From RGIG6353 sp964650465 (GTDB lineage Bacteria > Bacillota > Clostridia > Oscillospirales > SIG627), in the NCBI GenBank assembly GCA_964650465.1, contig CAZYTA010000061.1:1-12314 (forward strand): a stretch of 12,314 nt of DNA, written 5' to 3'. This document shows positions 6,172 through 12,232 of this stretch, piece by piece. The notes below the pieces were generated by a model. It was not told the origin of the DNA. It saw only the letters and a program-made list of their open reading frames with translations, and did not search any database. The position numbers and the translations under genes are program-made. Numbering within the stretch: the first letter of the stretch is position 1; every line of letters starts with the position of its first letter.

Positions 6172-6684
6172 ATGCAGCTGTTTCTTGGTATATTGCTTCT
6201 CTTAATGTCGATATTCCTCGTTATTGCAGTACTTATGCAGAACGGTAAGTCAAAGAGACTTTCAGGTTCTATCGCAGGAGGAGCGGAAACATTTTTCGGC
6301 AAGTCAAAGTCTCGTACTATTGATGCAGTATTTTCAAAGCTTACAACTGTTATAGCTATTCTCTTTGTTCTCGTCGTTATCGTTGTGTATGTGGCATTCG
6401 GTACAGCTAACAATAATCCTACCGAAATCACTCTTACACCTGAGCAGTTGGAACAGTTATATCAGCAGATGGAACAGACAGCTTCCGGAAATGAGCTTTC
6501 CGGTGATGCTGAAGCTGAAGGCGACGAAGCTACTGAAGGCACAGAAGCTACTGAAGGCACAGAGGTTACAGATAACACAGAAGTTACTGATAACACAGAA
6601 GTTACTGACAATACAGAAGCTACTGACAACACAGAAGTTACTGACAATACAGAAGCTACAGATAATACTGCTGATGCAGAATAA
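6172..6684 (+). CDS. secG: Preprotein translocase subunit SecG with acidic repeat tail
   Basis: SecG is the small accessory subunit of the SecYEG channel. Two membrane segments (about 2-22 and 58-77) flank the diagnostic loop MQNGKSKRLSGSIAGGAETFF (22-42), followed by GKSKSRTIDAVFSKLT. The usual length is about 75-80 residues; this protein has 170. The extra C-terminal part is a glutamine/glutamate-rich stretch (89-102) and then eight six-residue repeats of the type EVTDNT/EATEGT (119-166), strongly acidic and probably disordered. From E. coli SecG topology the tail would lie outside the membrane. The start is the ATG at 6172 behind AAAGGAGGT (about 6156-6163), not the TTG at 6166, which is too close to it. 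The gene sits 38 bases after rpsR with no terminator between, so it is likely cotranscribed. Confidence 0.95.
   Translation: MQLFLGILLLLMSIFLVIAVLMQNGKSKRLSGSIAGGAETFFGKSKSRTIDAVFSKLTTVIAILFVLVVIVVYVAFGTANNNPTEITLTPEQLEQLYQQMEQTASGNELSGDAEAEGDEATEGTEATEGTEVTDNTEVTDNTEVTDNTEATDNTEVTDNTEATDNTADAE
6526..6669 (+). repeat. Eight 18-bp tandem repeats inside secG
   Basis: Eight consecutive 18-bp units of the pattern GARGYTACTGAYAAYACA encode E-[AV]-T-[DE]-[NG]-T. The units differ mostly at silent or A/V and D/E positions. Being a multiple of three, gain or loss of a unit would keep the frame, so the tail length probably varies between strains. Confidence 0.9.
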
Positions 6685-6689
6685 AAATC

Positions 6690-6720
6690 AAAGCTACCTG
6701 AAAGGTAGCTTTATTTTTTT
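6690..6720 (+). terminator. Terminator of the rpsF operon
   Basis: A perfect 10-bp stem AAAGCTACCT/AGGTAGCTTT with loop GAA (6690-6712), followed by TTATTTTTTT. It starts five bases after the secG stop codon. Confidence 0.9.
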
Positions 6721-6754
6721 ACAGGAAATAGCATTAAAGCAACCTCGCCGTTTT
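6720..6754. repeat. 35-bp direct repeat, copy 1 (copy 2 at 6822-6856)
   Basis: This copy matches 6822-6856 with a single difference, ACAGGAAATA against ACAGGAAATT; the shared remainder ends in CAACCTCGCCGTTTT. It begins right at the T-tract of the terminator at 6690-6720. No coding sequence is evident between the two copies. Confidence 0.85.
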
Positions 6755-6799
6755 ACAATGTTGCCGTTTGTGCAGGGGTTGGATAGGCGAGCATTGTCG

Positions 6800-6820
6800 G
6801 CGGTCACTGACCGCTTTTTT
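6800..6820 (+). terminator. Second terminator hairpin between the direct repeats
   Basis: Stem GCGGTC/GACCGC, loop ACT, followed by six T residues. No gene ends just upstream, so it may be a back-up for the rpsF operon or part of a duplicated intergenic element. Confidence 0.65.
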
Positions 6821-6821
6821 A

Positions 6822-6856
6822 TACAGGAAATTGCATTAAAGCAACCTCGCCGTTTT
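6822..6856. repeat. 35-bp direct repeat, copy 2
   Basis: The near-identical partner of 6720-6754. Like copy 1 it directly follows a terminator T-tract, here that of 6800-6820. Confidence 0.85.
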
Positions 6857-6868
6857 TATGTAAATGGC

Positions 6869-6897
6869 TTGACATCATCTTTTTCAAATGCTATACT
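6869..6897 (+). promoter_or_regulatory. Promoter of the putative glycosidase gene
   Basis: TTGACA (6869-6874), 17 bases, TATACT (6892-6897). An ATGTAAAT motif at 6858-6865 lies just upstream of the -35 box and recurs before the GH39 gene. Confidence 0.8.
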
Positions 6898-6932
6898 GAG
6901 CACAATGATAAAGCAAAGAAAGGAAAAAAACA

Positions 6933-8861
6933 ATGTATACATATTCCATAACTCCGCTTAATGAAAGTATGTTCGAACAGATAGTAGAGGATGTGAGAGA
7001 GCTTTACGAAAAGGATATCAGCACAGTCCCGCTGTTCAAGATGACTCTTGTCCCGGAGGGAAATCCCGTATGGGATAAGGCGGGTCCAATGTGTGACCTT
7101 TACGGCAGGTTTAAAAAAGCACTTGCCCCCTACGGTGTAAAGACAGGCGTACTGGTTCAGGCAAGCCTTGGACACGGTTACGGAATTACACCCAACCCAT
7201 TTACAAAATATGTAAATCTCACAGACGGCAAGGAAGAATTTGTTTGCTGTCCCGAGGACGATGCCTTTATCGAGCATTTTTCGGGTGTTATGAAAAGGAT
7301 AGCAATGGAGCATCCTGCGGCAATTATGCTTGACGATGACTTCCGTCTCACCGTCCGTCCCGGCAGAGGCTGTGCCTGTGCCCGTCACATGAAGCTTTTC
7401 AATGATGCTACAGGACTTAATTTTACAAGAGAACAGCTATATGAGTATGTGACAACTCATCCCTATGCCGACCCTATTACACTGAAATACCTTGAAACAC
7501 AGAGAAATTCTCTTGTTAAGGCGGCAAGAGCGTTCAGAGCTGCTATTGACAGTGTTGACCCCACAATACAGGGAGTTAACTGCACCAGCGGTCCGGAAAC
7601 CGACTCTGTAATATATACAGCTCCGGAATTTGCAGGCAAGGGTAACCCCACAATTGTCCGTGTTCCCAACGGCTCATATGCGCCGCGCTACACAAGAGAA
7701 ATCAGCGTTTGCATGTGTAATGCCGCAAGAACTGCGGGAAAGCTGAAAAAGAACGGTATTGATATTGTCCTTGCCGAGACCGATACAATTCCCTTTAACA
7801 GATACGGCAAGGGCTCGAGATACCTTCATTCACAGTACTCCTGCTCCATGATAGAAGGACTTATGGGTGCAAAGCATTGGATAACGCGCTTTGTAGCAGG
7901 CGAAAAGAACAGCGGCACTGCTTACAGGGACATCCTTGCCAAGCACGCCAAATTCTATGAAAAGCTTTCCGAATATTCACAAAATGTAAAGTGGGTCGGC
8001 GCAAACTCTATGTTTGTGGAAAAGATGTACACGGATTACAGTCAGGAACCGTACAATTTTGAAGGTAATTCGTGGGTAATATATGCGCTTGAGCGTATGG
8101 GAATTCCTTTCTATTTCTCGGATAAAAATGAGAACACCGCTTTTCTTGACGGAGATATTGTCAAGGAAATGTCAGACGAACAGATAAAAAAGCTTTTTGA
8201 AGGCTCTGTGTTTCTTGCATCCGATGCCGCAAGGGATATTATCGACAGAGGTTTCGGAGAATACCTTGGCGTAGATGTGACCGATTGGGATCTTGGCATG
8301 GTGAGTGCGGAGAGCTTTGACGGAACAACGGCGGTGTTCTGTACCAAGCAGAAGAATTTCAAGCGTATTATTCCAAAAAATGACAAGGTTGAGGTGCTTA
8401 CTCACAATTACCGCAACAATGACGGCAAGGCAGACCTTCTTGCGCCTGCTGTTACCGTATACGATAGAGACGGCAAGCTCAGTGTTGTTTATTGCGGTAC
8501 GCCCAAGTGCGATTTCAATTATATGGAGGGCTTTGCTTTTCTTAATGAAACAAGAAAGAAGCAATTTATTACTCTGCTTAAGAGAGCGGGTGCGCTTCCC
8601 GTATACTGTAACGGTGACAATGAGATTTGTTTCAGAGCAGGTTATATTGCAGACGGCAGACTTATGACATTTACCCTTGATATCGGCACAGACCCCATGG
8701 ATACTCTTGAGCTTTATCTTGAAGCTGCTCCCAAGAGCGCCGGAATACTCAACCCCGATGGAACGGAGTCCGAGGTCAAATGGAAGGAATCGGGGGACGG
8801 TATCTATTCCTTTGATGTTAAGGTTGAACCTATGTATCCTGTGGTGCTGTTTATAGAGTAA
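6933..8861 (+). CDS. Putative TIM-barrel glycoside hydrolase, family not assigned
   Basis: This 642-residue protein has no signal peptide or membrane segment, so it is probably cytoplasmic and acts on imported oligosaccharides. The architecture resembles GH42-like/beta-galactosidase-type proteins: an N-terminal alpha/beta barrel region (about 15-380), then a Rossmann-like region and a C-terminal beta domain. Notable motifs are IMLDDDFRL (131-139), followed by GCACARH (146-152), which looks like a Cys/His metal site seen in such barrels; VLAETDTIPFNRY (279-291), with E282 a candidate catalytic acid; and HSQYSCSMIEGLMGAKHWITRF (299-320). The family and substrate are not certain from sequence reading alone. 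The start ATG follows GAAAGGA (6918-6924). The AbrB-like gene lies downstream with no terminator between. Confidence 0.75.
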   Translation: MYTYSITPLNESMFEQIVEDVRELYEKDISTVPLFKMTLVPEGNPVWDKAGPMCDLYGRFKKALAPYGVKTGVLVQASLGHGYGITPNPFTKYVNLTDGKEEFVCCPEDDAFIEHFSGVMKRIAMEHPAAIMLDDDFRLTVRPGRGCACARHMKLFNDATGLNFTREQLYEYVTTHPYADPITLKYLETQRNSLVKAARAFRAAIDSVDPTIQGVNCTSGPETDSVIYTAPEFAGKGNPTIVRVPNGSYAPRYTREISVCMCNAARTAGKLKKNGIDIVLAETDTIPFNRYGKGSRYLHSQYSCSMIEGLMGAKHWITRFVAGEKNSGTAYRDILAKHAKFYEKLSEYSQNVKWVGANSMFVEKMYTDYSQEPYNFEGNSWVIYALERMGIPFYFSDKNENTAFLDGDIVKEMSDEQIKKLFEGSVFLASDAARDIIDRGFGEYLGVDVTDWDLGMVSAESFDGTTAVFCTKQKNFKRIIPKNDKVEVLTHNYRNNDGKADLLAPAVTVYDRDGKLSVVYCGTPKCDFNYMEGFAFLNETRKKQFITLLKRAGALPVYCNGDNEICFRAGYIADGRLMTFTLDIGTDPMDTLELYLEAAPKSAGILNPDGTESEVKWKESGDGIYSFDVKVEPMYPVVLFIE

Positions 8862-8885
8862 ATTGGAAAATACTGTAAATTATTG

Positions 8886-8914
8886 TTGACAATTCGGGAA
8901 AAATGTGGTATTAT
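8886..8914 (+). promoter_or_regulatory. Promoter of the AbrB-like regulator
   Basis: TTGACA (8886-8891), 17 bases, TATTAT (8909-8914). It rules out the in-frame ATG at 8903, which would lie inside the promoter. Confidence 0.75.
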
Positions 8915-8929
8915 CGTCACGAGGTGATG

Positions 8930-9181
8930 ATGGTGAGAACAAAAGGAAATATACGTGCAATAGACGAGCTTGGCAGAATTGTAGTGCCTATCGAATACAG
9001 AAATGCACTTGATATCAAGGCGGGAGAACTTTTGAGAATGGAGCTTGAAGGAGAGAAAATAGTAATTCAGAAAAATACTCCGGCTTGCATATTTTGTTCA
9101 TCCGAAACTGCATTGACAAAGCATCAAGGAAAAACCATTTGTATCAATTGTATAAGAGAAATTTCAAAAATACCAAATTAG
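8930..9181 (+). CDS. AbrB-family transcriptional regulator with C-terminal zinc ribbon
   Basis: About 83 residues. Residues 4-47 (KGNIRAIDELGRIVVPIEYR ... EGEKIVIQK) are a SpoVT/AbrB swapped-hairpin DNA-binding domain, the fold of transition-state regulators such as AbrB. The C-terminus carries CIFC (53-56) and CINC (71-74), a four-cysteine zinc ribbon seen in clostridial relatives. Start choice: GAGGTGAT (8921-8928) is a strong Shine-Dalgarno match, so ATG 8930 or GTG 8933 is likely. ATG 8927 is too close. It lies between two glycosidase genes, has its own promoter and is closed by a terminator. Local control of the neighbouring glycosidases is possible but not shown. Confidence 0.88.
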   Translation: MVRTKGNIRAIDELGRIVVPIEYRNALDIKAGELLRMELEGEKIVIQKNTPACIFCSSETALTKHQGKTICINCIREISKIPN

Positions 9182-9185
9182 ACAT

Positions 9186-9214
9186 AACAGCAAGGGGAAT
9201 ACCCTTGCTGTTTT
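9186..9214 (+). terminator. Terminator of the AbrB-like gene
   Basis: Perfect stem CAGCAAGGG/CCCTTGCTG (9188-9196 and 9202-9210, loop GAATA), extended by A-T pairs and followed by TTTTA. It starts five bases after the stop codon. Confidence 0.85.
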
Positions 9215-9264
9215 ATGTAAATAAAGTTTTATTTTATGTAAATAAAGTTTTATTTTATGTAAAT
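9211..9264. repeat. 21-bp tandem repeat, about 2.6 copies
   Basis: Two perfect 21-bp units (9211-9231 and 9232-9252) and a partial third (9253-9264), each beginning TTTTATGTAAAT. The repeat lies between the AbrB terminator and the GH39 promoter. The same 12-mer TTTTATGTAAAT occurs once at 6854-6865, before the other glycosidase promoter. It may hold repeated regulator-binding sites or be a slippage repeat in AT-rich DNA. Confidence 0.85.
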
Positions 9265-9286
9265 CTTGCTTAGTTTTAAAAAAATA

Positions 9287-9315
9287 TTGACTTACATTAC
9301 ATTTTGAATTATGCT
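9287..9315 (+). promoter_or_regulatory. Promoter of the GH39 gene
   Basis: TTGACT (9287-9292), 17 bases, TATGCT (9310-9315). The spacer contains TTACATTACAT (9292-9302), two inverted copies of the ATGTAA core found in the tandem repeat upstream. A weak -10 box plus repeated motifs suggests regulated expression. Confidence 0.65.
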
Positions 9316-9339
9316 AAACTAGAAAGGAAGGTGTACTCG

Positions 9340-10686
9340 ATGACATACGAATTTAGTATTGCCTTTGATAAAGTTAAAGGCAAAATAAAGCCTGTTCACG
9401 CTGTAAATAATCAGCCTGTACAGGGAATGATGGGCACTTGGGATATATCAAATTATTATAGACAGATGGCGATTCCTTATTCACGTCTTCACGATACTGA
9501 TGGACCTTATGGCTGTGACCAGCTTGTTGATATACATTGCATTTTTCCCGATTTTGATGCAGACGAAACTCTGCCCGAATCCTATAATTTCTGGGCTACC
9601 GATATATGTATCAAGGGTATTATAAATGCGGGAGGCAAGCCATTTTACCGCCTTGGTGAGTCTATTGACCATACTCCCAATCCTTTGTATATACATCCTC
9701 CGAAGGACCCTGCAAAATGGGCAAGAGTGTGCGAGCACATTATTCGTCACTATAACGAGGGCTGGGCAGACGGCTTTTATTTTGATATTGAATATTGGGA
9801 AATATGGAACGAGCCCGAGGGTAAAAAGCAGAATATGTGGACGGGTACATGGGAGCAGTATTTCGAGCTTTACAGCGTGACTGCAAACCACCTGAAGAAA
9901 TGCTTCGGCGATAAAATCAAGGTAGGCGGATTTGCCGCTACCAATACCAACTATCTTTTCGTGGAGGAATTGACAGAACGTCAGGAATATTGCCGAGACT
10001 TTACTTATGCCTTCTTTAAGTATATAACTGATGAAAAGACCAAAGCACCTCTTGATTTCTTTTCATATCACAGATATATAAATGACCCCAGAGTCCTTTA
10101 CTCGTATAACAACGGTACAAGACAGTGGCTGGACTCGTTGGGCTTTACTGATGCCGAGACAATACTTGACGAATGGCACAACGGTTATTTTAAGGGGTAT
10201 TATGACCGTCACAGTCTCCAGGTTTCTGCAGAAACGGGTATTGCTCTTATTGCAGGACAGAAGAGTACTGTGGACATGATGATGTATTATGACCTCAGAA
10301 GGACAACACAGTTCAACTGTATTGTAAGTATGGAAAAGGCACCCCTTGCAGATTTCTTCCCGTTTGAAATGTTCGGCAAGCTTTATAAGCTTGGAACAGA
10401 GGTGGAAAGCGGTGAGTTTGACGAAAGCTGTCCTGTATCCGTTTGTGCGGCAACAAACGGTAAAAAAGGCGGTATTATGATATGTAATATGGAAAAGGAG
10501 CATATTGATACCGAGCTTGTAATAAAGCTTGACGGTATCGAGGGCTTTGAGAATATGAAGTATTATAAAATGCATTCGGATACATCACCCTGCTTCCCCA
10601 CGCTTTTTGCCGAGCAGAAGCCCGAAAATGAAATCAGAATTAACCTCGGTCCCTGTCAGTCTATAGCCTACATTGAGTTTGAATGA
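9340..10686 (+). CDS. GH39-type glycoside hydrolase (beta-xylosidase-like)
   Basis: 448 residues, retaining glycosidase of clan GH-A. The barrel motif YWEIWNEPEG (152-161) supplies the acid/base E158. ILDEWHNGY (275-283) supplies the nucleophile candidate E278, and FSYHRY (241-246) is the usual preceding strand. Family 39 includes beta-xylosidases and alpha-L-iduronidases, and a xylosidase-like role is the most probable in a gut anaerobe. The end (about 390-448) is a beta domain. No signal peptide is present, so it probably acts in the cytoplasm on imported oligosaccharides. The start is ATG 9340, behind GGAAGGTG (about 9325-9333). An in-frame TTG at 9304 would overlap the promoter. The stop at 10684 is not followed by an obvious separate terminator. 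Confidence 0.88.
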   Translation: MTYEFSIAFDKVKGKIKPVHAVNNQPVQGMMGTWDISNYYRQMAIPYSRLHDTDGPYGCDQLVDIHCIFPDFDADETLPESYNFWATDICIKGIINAGGKPFYRLGESIDHTPNPLYIHPPKDPAKWARVCEHIIRHYNEGWADGFYFDIEYWEIWNEPEGKKQNMWTGTWEQYFELYSVTANHLKKCFGDKIKVGGFAATNTNYLFVEELTERQEYCRDFTYAFFKYITDEKTKAPLDFFSYHRYINDPRVLYSYNNGTRQWLDSLGFTDAETILDEWHNGYFKGYYDRHSLQVSAETGIALIAGQKSTVDMMMYYDLRRTTQFNCIVSMEKAPLADFFPFEMFGKLYKLGTEVESGEFDESCPVSVCAATNGKKGGIMICNMEKEHIDTELVIKLDGIEGFENMKYYKMHSDTSPCFPTLFAEQKPENEIRINLGPCQSIAYIEFE

Positions 10687-10785
10687 GTTGTCGCTTATTG
10701 CCGCATAGGGAATGTCAAAATTCGGTAAAATACTGAGGACGATTTCGATAAATTTATGAAAAAATAAAAAAATTATATTTTTTTG

Positions 10786-10846
10786 AAAAAAGGTATTGAC
10801 AAATACCTTTTTTCGTGTATAATTAAAGTGTACCAAAAAGGTACAC
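10786..10846 (+). promoter_or_regulatory. Promoter with two inverted-repeat operators for the Rrf2 operon
   Basis: TTGACA (10796-10801), 16 bases, TATAAT (10818-10823). A perfect 12-bp inverted repeat (10786-10797 and 10802-10813, core GGTATT-GACA-AATACC) covers the -35 box. A second perfect one, GTGTACC-AAAAA-GGTACAC (10828-10846), covers the likely start site. Both share GGTA/TACC half-sites, so they are good candidates for operators of the Rrf2 regulator itself. The first, with its A and T runs, could also serve as a terminator for the GH39 gene. Confidence 0.75.
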
Positions 10847-10868
10847 AATAAAAGAACGGAGAAAGCCC

Positions 10869-11312
10869 ATGAAAGTGACACAGGAAGCAGATTATGCTAT
10901 CCGCATATGCTGTGCACTTGATGAGACGGGCGGAATGCTGGATGCTGAAAGCATTGCTGACAGGGTGGGAATCACCAAAAGTATTGCGTTAAAGGTGCTC
11001 AGAAAGCTAAAGGCAAAAAGCATTGTCGACTCACAACAAGGCGCTGTCGGCGGTTACTTTTTATCAAGTGACCCCGAGAAGCTGACAGTATGCAGTATAA
11101 TCGAAGCAATTGAAGGGGATGTGTGCATTTCAAAATGCTTGTATGATGACCACCCCTGCTCCAAAAACGGACTGAATAAGATGGGATGTAAGATGCATAT
11201 AGCTTTCACGGCTATAAATCAGGCACTTGTTGAAAAGCTTAGTTCGGTTACCGTAAGGAGTATCACCGACCCCGAGGTGTCATCTCTCGATATCATTGAA
11301 ATTTTAAAATAA
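10869..11312 (+). CDS. Rrf2-family transcriptional regulator
   Basis: 147 residues. The N-terminal winged helix shows the Rrf2 signature: MKVTQEADYAIR at 1-12, ESIADRVGITKSIALKVLRKLKAKSIV (27-53) and the wing GAVGGYFLSSDPEKLTVCSIIEAIEGD (58-84). The C-terminal region has C86, C90, C97 and C107. Three closely spaced cysteines are typical of Rrf2 proteins that hold an iron-sulfur cluster (IscR, NsrR, RsrR type), but the spacing CX3CX6CX9C is not exactly that of IscR, so cluster binding is an inference. It precedes the rubrerythrin gene by 27 bases with no terminator between, and probably autoregulates through the two inverted repeats upstream. The start follows CGGAG (10857-10861). Confidence 0.92.
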   Translation: MKVTQEADYAIRICCALDETGGMLDAESIADRVGITKSIALKVLRKLKAKSIVDSQQGAVGGYFLSSDPEKLTVCSIIEAIEGDVCISKCLYDDHPCSKNGLNKMGCKMHIAFTAINQALVEKLSSVTVRSITDPEVSSLDIIEILK

Positions 11313-11339
11313 TATTTATATTTAAAGGAGAAAAAGATT

Positions 11340-11927
11340 ATGGCAAAGTTTGTATGTTCAGTATGCGGTTATGTTCATGAGGGAGATGCAGCTCCCGAAA
11401 AGTGCCCCGTTTGCAAGGTTCCCGCAAGCAAGTTTAAGGTAATGGAAGAAAATGCAGCTCTTGCTGCAGAGCATGAGTACGGCGTTTACGGCAAGACAGT
11501 AAAGAATAACCCCGATATTTCGGAAGAAGATAAGAAGTACATATTCGAACAGCTTATGGCTAACTTCAACGGCGAGTGCGCTGAAGTAGGTATGTATCTT
11601 TGCATGGCAAGAATTGCTCACAGAGAAGGCTATCCCGAAATCGGTCTCTATTGGGAAAAGGCGGCTTTTGAGGAAGCAGAGCATGCAGCTAAGTTTGCAG
11701 AGCTTCTCGGCGAGGACCTTGAGCCTAACATGAAGGCTACAACAAAGGATAACCTCAAGTGGAGAGTTGACTGTGAATATGGCGCAACTCAGGGCAAGTT
11801 CGACCTTGCATCCTGCGCTAAGAAGAACGGTCTCGACGCAATCCATGACACAGTTCACGAAATGGCAAAGGACGAAGCCCGTCATGGAAAAGGCTTCGAG
11901 GGTCTCCTTAAGAGATATTTTAACTAA
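11340..11927 (+). CDS. Reverse rubrerythrin (rubredoxin plus ferritin-like diiron domain)
   Basis: 195 residues. The N-terminus is a rubredoxin-type iron site with CSVCG (6-10) and CPVC (22-25). A four-helix diiron domain (about 50-195) follows, with FNGECAE (76-82, E79), EEAEH (E112, H115), E146 in DCEYGAT and DEARH (E179, H182) as candidate ligands. Classic rubrerythrin has the rubredoxin part at the C-terminus; the swapped order is that of the clostridial reverse rubrerythrins, which use electrons from NAD(P)H-linked rubredoxin reductases to reduce hydrogen peroxide and oxygen to water. The start follows AAAGGAG (11324-11330). It is the second gene of an oxidative-stress operon behind an Rrf2 regulator. 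Confidence 0.95.
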   Translation: MAKFVCSVCGYVHEGDAAPEKCPVCKVPASKFKVMEENAALAAEHEYGVYGKTVKNNPDISEEDKKYIFEQLMANFNGECAEVGMYLCMARIAHREGYPEIGLYWEKAAFEEAEHAAKFAELLGEDLEPNMKATTKDNLKWRVDCEYGATQGKFDLASCAKKNGLDAIHDTVHEMAKDEARHGKGFEGLLKRYFN

Positions 11928-12001
11928 TTTTAGATACAAAAAAATAAAGTTAAATATCCTTTGAGAATGGCTTAAAATAAGGCTTTATAAGGAATAATCA
12001 C

Positions 12002-12043
12002 GAAACACGATTATCTGATTTTAGATAGTCGTGTTTCTTTTTT
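12002..12043 (+). terminator. Terminator of the Rrf2-rubrerythrin operon
   Basis: A 15-bp stem GAAACACGATTATCT/AGATAGTCGTGTTTC with one G-T pair and loop GATTTT, followed by a T-run. It lies 75 bases after the rubrerythrin stop. No gene lies between. Confidence 0.9.
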
Positions 12044-12064
12044 ATTTATATGTATTTTTCTGTC

Positions 12065-12110
12065 CCGTGGGAAATCCGTGGGAAATGTGAGAAAAATCGC
12101 TTCGTGGGAA
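12065..12110. repeat. CCGTGGGAAAT repeats next to an integrase gene
   Basis: Two perfect tandem copies of CCGTGGGAAAT (12065-12075 and 12076-12086) and a third partial CGTGGGAA (12103-12110). Directly repeated short sites near a tyrosine recombinase gene are typical of arm-type binding sites for the integrase N-terminal domain, and of att regions. The assignment is inferred from position. Confidence 0.6.
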
Positions 12111-12173
12111 TTTTTTTCGTCCAAAAATTAAGATTCGGGATTTTTATTTGATAAAATCGGTGTGAAAAACGAG

Positions 12174-12205
12174 GGCAATTTCAGCTCCGAAATTGCCTAT
12201 ATTTT
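12174..12205 (+). terminator. Terminator-like hairpin before the integrase gene
   Basis: Perfect 9-bp stem GGCAATTTC/GAAATTGCC (12174-12182 and 12189-12197, loop AGCTCC), followed by TATATTTTT. It lies just upstream of the integrase ribosome binding site, so it could either shield the element from outside transcription or attenuate integrase expression. Confidence 0.55.
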
Positions 12206-12232
12206 TAAATTTTCATTAAGGAGGATGTTTTT

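Noticed and set aside
6526..6669. CRISPR-like array
   Set aside because: The repeats are contiguous 18-bp units without spacers and in frame with secG. The 21-bp array at 9211-9264 likewise has no spacers.
6365..6961. 198-residue open frame overlapping secG
   Set aside because: Its repetitive composition mirrors the secG tandem repeat in another frame, and it runs through two terminators and a promoter.
8903..8929. Upstream ATG start for the AbrB-like gene
   Set aside because: ATG 8903 lies inside the promoter -10 region and ATG 8927 touches the ribosome binding site.
9304..9339. Upstream TTG start for the GH39 gene
   Set aside because: It overlaps the -10 box of the promoter and lacks a ribosome binding site, whereas ATG 9340 has one.
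11358..11939. 193-residue open frame antisense to rubrerythrin
   Set aside because: Rubrerythrin has all its family ligands and a ribosome binding site. The antisense frame has neither and recognisable residues are lacking.
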